In this document: positions 21,937-31,463 of the stretch, piece by piece
Position numbering within the stretch: position 1 is the first letter of the stretch
How the letters are laid out: every line of letters begins with the position of its first letter
DNA from: Francisella uliginis
Lineage (GTDB): Bacteria > Pseudomonadota > Gammaproteobacteria > Francisellales > Francisellaceae
DNA length: 64,000 nt
Assembly (NCBI RefSeq): GCF_001895265.1
Contig: NZ_CP016796.1
Location: 2,046,001 to 2,110,000 of the forward strand
Direction: 5' to 3'
Program-made: the position numbers and the translations under genes
The notes under the pieces: generated by a model
Told to the model about the DNA's origin: nothing
Seen by the model: the letters and a program-made list of their open reading frames with translations, nothing else
Database searches by the model: none

Positions 21937-23211
21937 CTATTGATCCACTATACTTTTACCATTATTCTCAATCATATATACAAACTCATCTCTAAATTTG
22001 TTTATATAACTTTGCACTGGCCATGCTGCTGCATCACCTAAACCACAAATACTATTTCCTTCGATATTTGTCGCAACTCTTACAAGACTATCTATATCTT
22101 CAGGCCTACCGTCACCGGCAACAATCCTATGTAATGTACGAGCTAACCAACCAGTACCTTCTCTACATGGAGTACACTGACCACAAGACTCTTCATGATA
22201 AAAATCAGCCAACCTAGCTAAAGTTCTTACCATACAAGTAGTTTCATCTAGAACTACAACAGCTCCAGAACCAAGCATTGAACCAGCTTCAGCTATAGAT
22301 TCATAATCCATGTTAGCATTCATCATTTCTTCGCCTGTTAAAATCTTTGAAGAGCTTCCTCCAGGAATCACAGCTTTTAACTTATTGCCATTACGCATGC
22401 CACCGCACATCTCTAATAGCTCTTTAAAAGGCATCCCTAAACCAATCTCAACCACTCTTTGCTTTTTAACATGTCCAGAAACACAAAACATTTTTGTACC
22501 GCCACTTTTTTCAGTACCTAACTTCTTAAACCACTCTCCACCATGCTGCAATATTGCAGGGACTGAGGCGTAAGTTTCTGTATTGTTTATATTTGTTGGC
22601 TTGCCATACAAACCTACAAACGCCGGAAACGGTGGCTTAAATCTTGGACGTCCCTTTTTACCCTCTAAAGAATTTAAAAGAGCAGTCTCTTCACCACATA
22701 TATATGCGCCAGCACCAACAGCAGAATACAAATCAAATGAAATTCCTGATGATTTTATGTTAGAGCCTAAAATACCTGCTTGATATGCTTCTATAAGAGC
22801 ATCTTCAAACCTTCTTATCGGCTCATAAAACTCGCCTCTAGTATAATTATAACCAGCTGTAGCGCCAACCACATAACCAGCGATAGCCATACCTTCAATA
22901 AGTTGATGTGGATTTCTTCTTAAGATCTCCCTATCTTTACAAGTCCCAGGCTCACCTTCATCTGAATTACAAACTACATATTTTTGCCCAGGTGTATTAC
23001 GTGGCATGAAACTCCACTTTAACCCTGTAGGAAAACCTGCTCCGCCTCTACCTCTAAGACCAGATATTTTTAACTCTTCTATTATCTGTTCAGGAGGGAT
23101 TTTTTCAGTTAATATCCTATTCCAATAAGAATACCCCCCTACAGATAAGTAAGACTCTAAACTGTGTGACTCATCCAAATGCAGGGTTCGAAAACAAACT
23201 TCATTAGCCAT
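21937..23211 (-). CDS. nuoF: NADH-quinone oxidoreductase subunit F (NADH/FMN binding)
   Basis: A 424-residue subunit that oxidises NADH with FMN. The glycine-rich site [17 protein letters not shown] begins near residue 49, a second conserved segment is [19 protein letters not shown], and the 4Fe-4S (N3) ligands are in [14 protein letters not shown]. It sits 6 bases after nuoE. Confidence 0.98.
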   Translation of the reverse strand: MANEVCFRTLHLDESHSLESYLSVGGYSYWNRILTEKIPPEQIIEELKISGLRGRGGAGFPTGLKWSFMPRNTPGQKYVVCNSDEGEPGTCKDREILRRNPHQLIEGMAIAGYVVGATAGYNYTRGEFYEPIRRFEDALIEAYQAGILGSNIKSSGISFDLYSAVGAGAYICGEETALLNSLEGKKGRPRFKPPFPAFVGLYGKPTNINNTETYASVPAILQHGGEWFKKLGTEKSGGTKMFCVSGHVKKQRVVEIGLGMPFKELLEMCGGMRNGNKLKAVIPGGSSSKILTGEEMMNANMDYESIAEAGSMLGSGAVVVLDETTCMVRTLARLADFYHEESCGQCTPCREGTGWLARTLHRIVAGDGRPEDIDSLVRVATNIEGNSICGLGDAAAWPVQSYINKFRDEFVYMIENNGKSIVDQ

Positions 23212-23217
23212 TTACAA

Positions 23218-23706
23218 CTACTCCAAAGAATCAATAAGTTGATTCACTTTTTCTATAGTCAAATTTTCATAAAAAACTTTATCCACCTCTAACATTGGTG
23301 AACCACAACACGCACCTTGACACTCTACTTCTTTCAGAGTTATACGACCATCTTTTGTCGTTTGGCCAGGTTTAATGCCAAGTTTTTCCTCAATATGCTT
23401 TAAGATATCATACGCTCCGTTTAACATACACGAAACATTAGTACAAAGGTTTAACTTATGCCTACCAACTGGTTTAAGATCATACATACAGTAAAATGTA
23501 GCAACCTCATAAACGTCAACTTTGCTAACTTGCAGATACTCTGCTAAAGCTGTTTGTAAATCATCAGTTAAAAAACCACCGTTTTGGTCTTGTAAAATAT
23601 GTAAACCTTCTAAAATAGCAGATCTTCTTTGATCTGCTGGAAATTTACTTAAAACCCTATCAATATCTTCTCTCGCTTGCGGCGATATTAAATCTACTAA
23701 AGACAT
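23218..23706 (-). CDS. nuoE: NADH-quinone oxidoreductase subunit E
   Basis: A 162-residue thioredoxin-like 2Fe-2S subunit (cluster N1a). The ligands are in LCTNVSCMLNGAY and ECQGACCGSPMLEV. The frame is open well upstream to 23820, but that part overlaps nuoD in another frame and is not NuoE-like. The start MSLVDLISPQAREDID at 23706 lies just after the nuoD stop and gives the normal length. Confidence 0.95.
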   Translation of the reverse strand: MSLVDLISPQAREDIDRVLSKFPADQRRSAILEGLHILQDQNGGFLTDDLQTALAEYLQVSKVDVYEVATFYCMYDLKPVGRHKLNLCTNVSCMLNGAYDILKHIEEKLGIKPGQTTKDGRITLKEVECQGACCGSPMLEVDKVFYENLTIEKVNQLIDSLE

Positions 23707-23713
23707 CTTTCCT

Positions 23714-24967
23714 CTACCTATCCACATCACCAAACACAACATCAATTGTTGAGATAATTGCTGGAGCATCTGCCAACATATGTCCCGCCAACAACTCATC
23801 CGTTGCACTAATATTTGCAAAACCTGGAGCTCTCATTTTCAACCTATACGGTTTATTCGCACCATCTGATCTTATATACACCCCAAACTCACCCTTAGGA
23901 TGTTCAGTACCAACATAAACCTCGCCTTCTGGAGTACAATACCCTTCTGAAAAAAGCTTAAAGTGATGAATCAACTCTTCCATATTATTTTTCATCGCAT
24001 TTCTTTTTGGAGGAGCAACTTTAAAATCTTCAGAAATTACAGGACCAGGATTAGCTCTTAGCCAATCAACACACTGCTTCATAATCTTATTTGACTCACG
24101 CATCTCTGCCATTCTAACAAGATACCTATCATAACAGTCGCCATTAGCTCCCACAGGAATATCAAAGTCTAACTTATCATAGACCTCATATGGCTGAGCT
24201 TTTCTGATATCCCAAGCAACACCACTACCTCTAAGCATAGGACCTGTAAAACCAAGTTCTTTAGCTCTCTCAGCAGTAACAACACCGATATCAACAGTTC
24301 TTTGTTTCCAAAGCCTGTTATCTGTTAAAAGAGTATCAATCTCATCAAGTGACTTTTCAAAATCAACAACAAAAGAGTCTAAAAAGTCTAACATGCTACC
24401 TTGTCTATTAGCATTTATCTTTTTATTTTTTCTTTTACTAGTAAACCTAGTTTGCTGATATTGAGGCATTTGTGTCGGCAAATCTCTTGCCACTCCGCCT
24501 GGTCTAAAGTATGCTGCATGCATACGCGCGCCAGATACCGCCTCATAACAATCAAAAAGATCTTCTCTAACTCTAAAAGCATACAAGAAAACAGTCATTG
24601 CACCCAAGTCAATACCACAGGCAGCAACCCATAAAAGATGGTTAAGAATCCTTGTCATTTCAGCAAATAGCACTCGAATATATTGACCTCTTTCTGGCAC
24701 TTCCAACTCAAGTAATTTCTCTATTGCCATGACATAAGCATGCTCATTACACATCATTGATACATAATCCAGCCTATCCATATAGCCAATACTTTGATTA
24801 TACGGCTTAAACTCAGCAAGTTTTTCCGTACCTCTATGTAGCAACCCTACATGAGGATCTGCTCGAACAACATTTTCACCATCAAGTTCTAAAATAAGCC
24901 TAAGAACACCATGTGCCGCCGGGTGAACTGGACCAAAATTCAATGTATAGTTTTTATACTCTGCCAT
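23714..24967 (-). CDS. nuoD: NADH-quinone oxidoreductase subunit D
   Basis: A 417-residue 49-kDa-type subunit that lines the quinone site. It starts with the conserved [22 protein letters not shown], followed by LLHRGTEKL and the C-terminal segment [25 protein letters not shown]. NuoC and NuoD are separate genes here, unlike the fused E. coli form. Confidence 0.98.
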   Translation of the reverse strand: MAEYKNYTLNFGPVHPAAHGVLRLILELDGENVVRADPHVGLLHRGTEKLAEFKPYNQSIGYMDRLDYVSMMCNEHAYVMAIEKLLELEVPERGQYIRVLFAEMTRILNHLLWVAACGIDLGAMTVFLYAFRVREDLFDCYEAVSGARMHAAYFRPGGVARDLPTQMPQYQQTRFTSKRKNKKINANRQGSMLDFLDSFVVDFEKSLDEIDTLLTDNRLWKQRTVDIGVVTAERAKELGFTGPMLRGSGVAWDIRKAQPYEVYDKLDFDIPVGANGDCYDRYLVRMAEMRESNKIMKQCVDWLRANPGPVISEDFKVAPPKRNAMKNNMEELIHHFKLFSEGYCTPEGEVYVGTEHPKGEFGVYIRSDGANKPYRLKMRAPGFANISATDELLAGHMLADAPAIISTIDVVFGDVDR

Positions 24968-24988
24968 TTCATAAATCCACAGTTTTAT

Positions 24989-25633
24989 TTAATTACGAAT
25001 AACTCTTGGCGCATTTACTCTGTCATCAATCTCTACAGGCTCATACACAACTTTACCAAGATTCTCATCGTAGCGCATTTCAACATAACCAGTCTGAGGG
25101 AAATCTTTTCTTAAAGGATGCCCCACAAAACCATAATCTGTTAGAACTCTTCTTAAGTCAGGATGATTGTTAAAATAAATTCCAAACATATCATAAACTT
25201 CTCTTTCAGCCCAATTAGCTGAAGGCCAAAGATCACTAACAGAGTCTATCAAGATAATTTGCGAGTCTTTTAGCTTACATTTAACTCTAACACGAGCATT
25301 ATTTGCCATACTTAATAGCTGATAAACAATCTCAAATCTATTCGTAACATCTGCAGTTTTAAAGTCTTGCTGACGCGCTCTTGAAAAGCCCTGCTGTGAC
25401 ACGACTTTACCAACCTGCCAGTCAGACTGACCATAAGTCAAATAGTCAACAGCTGTCACATCAGTTAATTGCTCAAAAGAATATCCTTTTTTAAGCTTTT
25501 TAAGAACAAGATGAATATCTCTTTGATCTTTCACCTCAATCGTAATTTCATTATAAGCAATATAGCTTTTAACACCTAAACCATCTAAAACCTTATTTAG
25601 ATTATTAAAATGGTCCTGTAAAGAAACGCCCAC
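24989..25633 (-). CDS. nuoC: NADH-quinone oxidoreductase subunit C
   Basis: A 214-residue 30-kDa-type peripheral subunit. The family signature is [20 protein letters not shown] followed by [18 protein letters not shown]. It ends 22 bases before nuoD and begins 3 bases after nuoB. Confidence 0.97.
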   Translation of the reverse strand: MGVSLQDHFNNLNKVLDGLGVKSYIAYNEITIEVKDQRDIHLVLKKLKKGYSFEQLTDVTAVDYLTYGQSDWQVGKVVSQQGFSRARQQDFKTADVTNRFEIVYQLLSMANNARVRVKCKLKDSQIILIDSVSDLWPSANWAEREVYDMFGIYFNNHPDLRRVLTDYGFVGHPLRKDFPQTGYVEMRYDENLGKVVYEPVEIDDRVNAPRVIRN

Positions 25634-25635
25634 TA

Positions 25636-26112
25636 CTACTTCCTCGCTATAGTATTTGTTCTAACAATCTTGTTTTGCAGCTGTATGATTCCATAGACTA
25701 AAGCCTCAGCGGTTGGAGGACATCCTGGAACATATATATCGACAGGAACGATCCTGTCACAACCTCTAACAACAGAATAAGAGTAATGGTAATAACCACC
25801 CCCATTTGCACAAGAACCCATAGAGATTACCCACTTAGGATCTGGCATCTGATCATAAACTTGTCTTAAAGCTGGCGCCATCTTATTACATAAAGTTCCA
25901 GCCACGATAAGAACATCTGATTGTCTTGGAGAAGGTCTAAAAACAACTCCAAACCTATCTAAATCATATCTTGCAGCACCTGCGTGCATCATCTCAACAG
26001 CACAACATGCTAGACCTGTTGTAACAGGCCATAAAGATCCAGTTCGTACCCAGTTTATAAGCGCATCTGCACTTGCTGTTATGAACCCTTTATTTTCGTT
26101 ACCTATTCCCAT
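25636..26112 (-). CDS. nuoB: NADH-quinone oxidoreductase subunit B
   Basis: A 158-residue subunit that holds the terminal 4Fe-4S cluster N2. Ligand cysteines are in [30 protein letters not shown] and [11 protein letters not shown]. The start overlaps nuoA by about 10 bases, indicating coupling. Confidence 0.98.
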   Translation of the reverse strand: MGIGNENKGFITASADALINWVRTGSLWPVTTGLACCAVEMMHAGAARYDLDRFGVVFRPSPRQSDVLIVAGTLCNKMAPALRQVYDQMPDPKWVISMGSCANGGGYYHYSYSVVRGCDRIVPVDIYVPGCPPTAEALVYGIIQLQNKIVRTNTIARK

Positions 26113-26501
26113 TCTAAAGCTCCTTTCTTCCAGGCATATATCAAACCTAGAAACAGCACAACTAAAAATATAATCATCGCCACAAATGCGTGCCCTGAAA
26201 TAGCTGGAAAGCCAGCACTAGCTCTCAAATTTATCCCCCAAGGAATAATAAACGCTAGCTCTAAATCAAAAACTAAGAAAAGCACCGCAATCAAATAAAA
26301 TCGTACATCTAGCTTTTCTCTAGCATCACCAAAAGTTGGGAAGCCACACTCAAATGTTTCACCCTTTGTTTCTCCTGGATTATTCGCACCAACAATAGTA
26401 GATAATACCTTACCAACTATTGCAAAAGTAGCACCCAACCCAAAAGCAATAATAAGAAATATCAAAATCGGAGCAAATTGCTCATAAACACTAGTAACCA
26501 T
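26103..26501 (-). CDS. nuoA: NADH-quinone oxidoreductase subunit A
   Basis: A 132-residue membrane subunit with three hydrophobic helices and the conserved [30 protein letters not shown] loop (quoted in part: [14 protein letters not shown]). It is the first gene of the 14-gene nuo operon. The ribosome site is weak. Confidence 0.97.
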   Translation of the reverse strand: MVTSVYEQFAPILIFLIIAFGLGATFAIVGKVLSTIVGANNPGETKGETFECGFPTFGDAREKLDVRFYLIAVLFLVFDLELAFIIPWGINLRASAGFPAISGHAFVAMIIFLVVLFLGLIYAWKKGALEWE

Positions 26502-26533
26502 AGAAGGATTTTATAAATATAATTAGTAAGCCA

Positions 26534-26562
26534 ATGATAGCATAATTAACCCCTAAGTACAA
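26534..26562 (-). promoter_or_regulatory. Candidate promoter of the nuo operon
   Basis: On the minus strand TTGTAC (26557-26562) and TATCAT (26534-26539) are separated by 17 bases, about 33 bases upstream of the nuoA start. The wider 26502-26774 spacer between nuoA and fur contains no gene that I can see and must hold both divergent promoters. Confidence 0.4.
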
Positions 26563-26774
26563 AATTAGAAGCGCATTAACACTAGATGTATAACCAAAAA
26601 ATTCATACAACACATTGAATTAACATATAATTCACAAAATACTAACTTATAACTAAAACAAAGCATATCGATGACGTTTTAAGCAAATCTATCATCTAAA
26701 ATACTTTTAATATTTGCATTAAAGGTAAGAACTATGTCAAAATTCATTCTAGAAATAGTCATAAAATATAAAAA

Positions 26775-27194
26775 ATGAGTCCTAAAAATTTTGATCTAAA
26801 AAAGTTTGGCTTTAAGGTCACCCAACCCCGCTTAGAAATATTAAAACTATTTGAAGAAAATCTTGAAAAACATTTTAGTGCTGATGATGTATTTTCTGAA
26901 CTTAAATCTCAAGGAAGTAGTACTGGTATAGCTACTGTATACAGAGTTCTAGGACAGTTTGAATCAGCTGGAATAGTAAGTCGGCTTAAGTTAGATAACG
27001 ACCAGGTTATGTATGAATTAAATCAAGGGAGCCATCATGACCACATCATATGTATCGAATGCAATGAAATTCAAGAGTTCTACAATGAAGAAATAGAAAA
27101 ACTTCAAAAACAAATTGCTGAATCATTTGGCGCAGAGTTAATAGATCACAGCTTAAACCTTTATGTCAAATGTAAGTCTTGCCGAGAAAAATAG
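26775..27194 (+). CDS. fur: Ferric uptake regulator Fur
   Basis: A 139-residue metal-dependent repressor. The N-terminal winged helix includes TGIATVYRVLGQFESAGIVSR. The metal-binding part includes SHHDHIICIECNEIQEF, with the HHDH cluster and the first CxxC, and the second CxxC in VKCKSCREK. A stop codon two codons upstream of the ATG fixes the start, and no clear Shine-Dalgarno lies before it, so it may be leaderless or weakly initiated. It lies beside an iron-siderophore region with a Fur-box-like site 1.4 kb downstream, and the aspartokinase gene converges on it from the right. Confidence 0.96.
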   Translation: MSPKNFDLKKFGFKVTQPRLEILKLFEENLEKHFSADDVFSELKSQGSSTGIATVYRVLGQFESAGIVSRLKLDNDQVMYELNQGSHHDHIICIECNEIQEFYNEEIEKLQKQIAESFGAELIDHSLNLYVKCKSCREK

Positions 27195-27212
27195 TTTTAG
27201 TTTATAGTCTGC

Positions 27213-28532
27213 CTAAAATAACTCTTTATATACCATCTCTAGGCAATTGTGGTTATCACTTAATAAATATAGACTCTTTCCAGTAGCTCCATAGCCGGAT
27301 AATTTTATATTCAAAGGATTTAGACGCTCTGAAATATTATTTAGTAAACTTGGTATTTTATCTAAATTATTTCCAATAATAGCTGTTAAAAGTAGATTAT
27401 GCTCTAAACTTATCTCTACTTCTCTCAACTGTGCTAAATCTTTAAGTATCAACTGCTCTATAACATAGTCAATCTGAGTAATAACAAAAGAAAAATTCGT
27501 CGCTGTTAACTTAAATATCTCAGCATTTAAATCATACTTTTTTAAAACTAAAAACACCTGATTCGCTATACTCGATATATCTTGATTTAAAGATTTTATA
27601 TTAATTAAAGTTTGCTTTCTCCTCTCGGTAACAGCCTTAATCATACTATTCTTATTTACTTTATCATTATCTATATAAGTACCACCTTTATCCGGCCAAA
27701 AAGTAGAACCTACAAAAACCTTAGTATTGCTTCTTAACACTGGTTGTAAGGTATCTGGATGCAGAACTTTTGCTCCAAAATTTGCCAGTTCAATAGCTTC
27801 CTCAAAACTTATTTTTTCTATTACCTGTGATTTAGGTATAAGCTTTGGATCTGCTTGGTAAATTCCTGTAACATCTGTCCAAATATATAACATATTTGCC
27901 TTAATAGCCTCAGCTACAAGAGCCGCTGAATAATCACTCCCTCCTCTGCCTAAAACTGTTGTCTCACCCTGTCTATTTGAGCCAATAAAACCTTCTAATA
28001 CAAATATCTTAATAGTGTCATTTAGATATTTCTTTGCCTGCCTAGCAATATTCTCAAGAATAGGTTTTGCTTTAATATAACAGCCTTGAGTTTTTATAAT
28101 TTTTTTTGCATCGATATATTCTGAGTTTATATTATTATTCTTCAATGCCTGATTAAAGATGCATGCCGAAACTCTCTCTCCAAAAGATAATATTTGCGCA
28201 TGTAATTTTAGGTTTTGTGATTTAGCTTGATATAGTGTCAGACATAAAACATCTAATTCACTAAATAGAACTTCTATATGGCGCTTTATAATACTTCCAA
28301 CATCATTAACAATAGGATCTATAATGCCATGCAGTTTGACTATAATTTCTTTATAATCAGTAATATTGCTAGCTAAAAGTTTATCGAGCAAATTAGTAAC
28401 TCCTGCTTGAGCACTTACTACAACAATTGCTATATCATTATTCTTTTTTACTATATTAATACATTTTTGTATTGCAAAAATATCCCCTACACTAGTTCCC
28501 CCAAACTTGGCAACACTAATATTTTTTTTCAT
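27213..28532 (-). CDS. lysC: Monofunctional aspartokinase (LysC type)
   Basis: A 439-residue kinase that makes aspartyl phosphate, the first step to aspartate semialdehyde. The kinase domain shows KFGGTSVGD at 9-17, SFGERVSA at 116-123, VLGRGGSDYSA at 193-203 and WTDVTGIYQADP at 218-229. The rest (about 300-439) is the size of paired ACT regulatory domains. It is not fused to homoserine dehydrogenase. It is divergent from a diaminobutyrate-based siderophore operon and shares its 85-bp promoter spacer, so a dedicated precursor-supply role is likely. That role, and whether the enzyme is feedback-inhibited, are inference. Confidence 0.9.
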   Translation of the reverse strand: MKKNISVAKFGGTSVGDIFAIQKCINIVKKNNDIAIVVVSAQAGVTNLLDKLLASNITDYKEIIVKLHGIIDPIVNDVGSIIKRHIEVLFSELDVLCLTLYQAKSQNLKLHAQILSFGERVSACIFNQALKNNNINSEYIDAKKIIKTQGCYIKAKPILENIARQAKKYLNDTIKIFVLEGFIGSNRQGETTVLGRGGSDYSAALVAEAIKANMLYIWTDVTGIYQADPKLIPKSQVIEKISFEEAIELANFGAKVLHPDTLQPVLRSNTKVFVGSTFWPDKGGTYIDNDKVNKNSMIKAVTERRKQTLINIKSLNQDISSIANQVFLVLKKYDLNAEIFKLTATNFSFVITQIDYVIEQLILKDLAQLREVEISLEHNLLLTAIIGNNLDKIPSLLNNISERLNPLNIKLSGYGATGKSLYLLSDNHNCLEMVYKELF

Positions 28533-28557
28533 AAAATTATTTTTTTGTAATTAATGG

Positions 28558-28586
28558 TTGCATTTAAATATATTCTAAATGATAAT
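28558..28586 (+). promoter_or_regulatory. Predicted promoter of the siderophore operon
   Basis: TTGCAT (28558-28563) and GATAAT (28581-28586) are separated by exactly 17 bases. The -10 is the first half of the Fur-box-like sequence. The ATG of the first gene is at 28618, with an AACAGGA ribosome site at 28604-28610. Confidence 0.6.
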
Positions 28587-28595
28587 GATTATCAA
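28567..28595 (-). promoter_or_regulatory. Predicted divergent promoter of the aspartokinase gene
   Basis: On the minus strand TTGATA (rc of 28590-28595) and TATATT (rc of 28567-28572) are separated by 17 bases. This gives a start about 30 bases before the lysC ATG. The -35 lies inside the Fur-box-like sequence, and the element interleaves with the opposite promoter. Confidence 0.5.
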
Positions 28596-28599
28596 TATT
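28578..28599. promoter_or_regulatory. Fur box between lysC and the siderophore operon
   Basis: The sequence GATAATGATTATCAATATT (28581-28599) closely matches the first two hexamers of the classical Fur consensus (GATAAT, then the inverted ATAATC-type hexamer). TGATAATGATTATCA is nearly palindromic. It overlaps the -10 of the rightward promoter and the -35 of the leftward one, where bound Fur-Fe would block both. The fur gene is 1.4 kb away. Confidence 0.8.
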
Positions 28600-28617
28600 A
28601 ATTAACAGGATATTTTA

Positions 28618-29952
28618 ATGAATCATTTTCTTCAACAATCAATGCTAGAAAATCAGTCTAACTGGGAATCGAATGCTAGAAGCTATCCACGAAAAAACCC
28701 ACTCGTTATAAAAAAGGCTCATGGAGTCTACCTAACTGATATACAAGGAAAACAATATATAGATTGTCTAGCAGGTGCAGGAAGTATTGCTCTTGGACAC
28801 AATCATCCAGAGATCAAAGAAGCTATTCTTTCAACACTAGATAAGGAAACTCCAATACATACATTAGACTTACTTACTGAAGAAAAACATAGCTTTATGG
28901 ATCAACTATTAAATAGCCTACCTTCCTCTTACTATGGCAAAACAAAAATTCAGTTCTGTAGCCCTAGTGGATCTGATGCAGTAGAGGCAGCTATAAAATT
29001 ATGTAAAACTGCAACTGGTAGAGAAAACATCATAGCCTTTCATGGTGCTTACCATGGTATGACTCAAGGGACGCTATCTCTAATGGGTAATTTAGAGCCG
29101 AAAGAGAATATCTATGGACTTACTCCTTATACCCATTTTCTTCCTTATCCATATTCATACCGCTGCCCTTTTGGCTTAAAAGACGAGCAAAGCATTGATG
29201 TAAATATACAAATGATTTCTCGCCTATTAAAAGATCCAGAGAGTGGTATAAAAAAGCCAGCTGCAATTATATTAGAGCCAGTTCAAGGTGAAGGAGGTGT
29301 AATTCCAGCTCCAGTAAAATGGCTAAAAGCGATAAGAGAGCTTACTAAAGAGCTAGATATTCCTCTAATTGTTGATGAAGTCCAATGTGGTATAGGAAGA
29401 ACTGGATACTTATATGCTTTTGAAAAAGCGGGGATTGATCCTGATGTGATAGTTCTATCAAAAGCACTTGGAGGAGGCCTTCCTATATCTGTAATACTCT
29501 ACAAAAGTCATCTAGATACTTGGAAGCCTGGAGCTCACACTGGAACATTTCGTGGCAATGTTTTAGCAATGGCTGCCGGTAGCGTCATTTTAAATAAAGT
29601 AAACAACCCAGAGTTTTTAGAACAGGTAACTAAAACAGGCAAATATCTTTTTAATAAGCTAAATGACCTAAAAACTAAATATAGTATTATTGGCGATGTT
29701 CGTGGTGAAGGACTAATGATTGGTATGGAGATTGTTGATACTTCACTTGTTCCTGATGTAATTGGAAGTCTACCAGCAGATGGAGAGAAGGCACTAAGTA
29801 TTAAAAAAACTTGTTTTGAAAAAGGTTTAATTGTTGAGCTTGGAGGACGTTTTGGCGGAACAATTAGATTTCTGCCTCCTCTAACTATAACTATAGAGCA
29901 AATTGATCAAGTAGTAGAAATATTAGAAAGCTCTATTAAGGAGAATCTATGA
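28618..29952 (+). CDS. rhbA: Diaminobutyrate-2-oxoglutarate aminotransferase (RhbA-like)
   Basis: A 444-residue class III PLP aminotransferase that would convert aspartate semialdehyde and glutamate to 2,4-diaminobutyrate. The PLP site has VDEVQCGIGRTG (252-263) and the lysine K282 in LSKALGGGLPIS. SPSGSDAVEAAIK is the phosphate-binding segment. The specificity is inferred from the family and from the diaminobutyrate decarboxylase gene that overlaps its end by 4 bases. In Sinorhizobium the equivalent gene opens the rhizobactin 1021 operon. Confidence 0.88.
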   Translation: MNHFLQQSMLENQSNWESNARSYPRKNPLVIKKAHGVYLTDIQGKQYIDCLAGAGSIALGHNHPEIKEAILSTLDKETPIHTLDLLTEEKHSFMDQLLNSLPSSYYGKTKIQFCSPSGSDAVEAAIKLCKTATGRENIIAFHGAYHGMTQGTLSLMGNLEPKENIYGLTPYTHFLPYPYSYRCPFGLKDEQSIDVNIQMISRLLKDPESGIKKPAAIILEPVQGEGGVIPAPVKWLKAIRELTKELDIPLIVDEVQCGIGRTGYLYAFEKAGIDPDVIVLSKALGGGLPISVILYKSHLDTWKPGAHTGTFRGNVLAMAAGSVILNKVNNPEFLEQVTKTGKYLFNKLNDLKTKYSIIGDVRGEGLMIGMEIVDTSLVPDVIGSLPADGEKALSIKKTCFEKGLIVELGGRFGGTIRFLPPLTITIEQIDQVVEILESSIKENL

Positions 29953-31463
29953 GCTTAGATCTTAATAAGTATTTCTTAAACAACTCTAATGAAAGTATTA
30001 ACTCGTATAAGCACAATATTCAAAATGCTCTAGAGATAATCACAAACAACCTAAACAACAATACTATCTTTAGTGGTAAAAATGCTAAACAATTTGAAAA
30101 TATGGTCAGTGATTTCAAAATAGGTGAACGACCTAAAAATCTAGAAAATATTATAGAGAATCAATTAAATGATATTTTTAGAAACTCTCTAAATATAAAC
30201 TCCCCAACATCAATGGCTCATTTACATTGCCCTGTAATGATACCATCATTAGTTGCTGAAATGTTTATCTCAGCATTAAATCAGTCTATGGACTCTTGGG
30301 ATCAAAGCCCTATTGCCACATATATTGAACAAAACATTACCAATTGGCTAAGCTCACTAATTTATACAAATAACAAAAAATCAGATGGTATATTTACAAG
30401 TGGCGGTACTCAATCAAATCTAATGGGGCTACTTCTAGCTAGAGATTATTATTGTGAGAGCATTCTAAATCATAAAATAGCAGATATTGGATTACCAAAT
30501 ATTGCTAACAGGTTTCGGATATTATGTACAGAAAAAACGCACTTCTCTGTGCATAAGTCTTTATCTATATTAGGATTAGGCAAAAACTCCATTGAGCCAA
30601 TAAAAACAGATCACAATCTTCAGCTAGATACACAAGATTTAACATCCAAAATAGCTAACCTTAGAGCACAGAATTTAATCCCTATATGCATAGTTACGAC
30701 AGTTGGCGACACTGATTTTGGCTGTATTGATAATATTAAAGAAATAGCAGAAATCGCCAATAAAAATAATATTTGGTTACATGCAGATGCTGCTGTTGGT
30801 GGTGCTCTAATACTATCTGATAACTATAAACATAGACTTACTGGTTTAGAACTAGCTGATTCGGTGACAATAGACTTTCATAAGCTTTTTTTCCAACCAA
30901 TTAGCTGTGGTGCTTTTTTCTGCAGAGATAAATCAAACTTTGAGCTTCTTAACTACCACGCAGATTATCTTAATCCAGATAATGATGGTTTTGATTGCTT
31001 AAATTTAGTAGATAAATCAATCCAAACAACACGTCGATTTGATGCTCTTAAGATTTTTATATCATTACAGTGTAGTGGTACAGATCTATTTTCAAAATGG
31101 ATAAACCATATTATTGAAACGACTACAGAAACTATTGAAATAGTAAGCAACGATAAAAGCTTAAAACTGGCATATGAAAAAAATCAACATCTTAATAATA
31201 GCCTTAATACCATTGTCTTTAGGTATTTTGATAAAAAAATAAGCTTATCTAACCTAAACTCTATTAATAGTAAGATTCATAAGTTTATATTTCATAGTGG
31301 CAGTTTTGCTATTGCACAAACAAAAGTTAATAAAAACATCTATTTAAAAATCACCCTGGTTAATCCAATGATCACGCAAGAGTTAATCAATGATTGCCTT
31401 AGCCAAATAAAAATACATGGTGATTTACTCAAAAATCAAATAGAGGTAAGTAAAAATGATTAA
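29949..31463 (+). CDS. rhbB: L-2,4-diaminobutyrate decarboxylase (RhbB-like)
   Basis: A 504-residue group II PLP decarboxylase expected to form 1,3-diaminopropane. Visible motifs are SGGTQSN (151-157), HADAAVGG (278-285) and the PLP lysine K312 in DFHKLFFQP. Its start overlaps rhbA by 4 bases and its end overlaps the next gene by 8. The substrate could in principle be another amino acid, but the pairing with a diaminobutyrate aminotransferase makes diaminobutyrate by far the best call. Confidence 0.87.
   Translation: MSLDLNKYFLNNSNESINSYKHNIQNALEIITNNLNNNTIFSGKNAKQFENMVSDFKIGERPKNLENIIENQLNDIFRNSLNINSPTSMAHLHCPVMIPSLVAEMFISALNQSMDSWDQSPIATYIEQNITNWLSSLIYTNNKKSDGIFTSGGTQSNLMGLLLARDYYCESILNHKIADIGLPNIANRFRILCTEKTHFSVHKSLSILGLGKNSIEPIKTDHNLQLDTQDLTSKIANLRAQNLIPICIVTTVGDTDFGCIDNIKEIAEIANKNNIWLHADAAVGGALILSDNYKHRLTGLELADSVTIDFHKLFFQPISCGAFFCRDKSNFELLNYHADYLNPDNDGFDCLNLVDKSIQTTRRFDALKIFISLQCSGTDLFSKWINHIIETTTETIEIVSNDKSLKLAYEKNQHLNNSLNTIVFRYFDKKISLSNLNSINSKIHKFIFHSGSFAIAQTKVNKNIYLKITLVNPMITQELINDCLSQIKIHGDLLKNQIEVSKND

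Noticed and set aside
23707-23820. Longer N-terminus for NuoE
   Set aside because: The extra 38 residues overlap the nuoD coding end, are not NuoE-like, and the MSLVDLIS start gives the family length.
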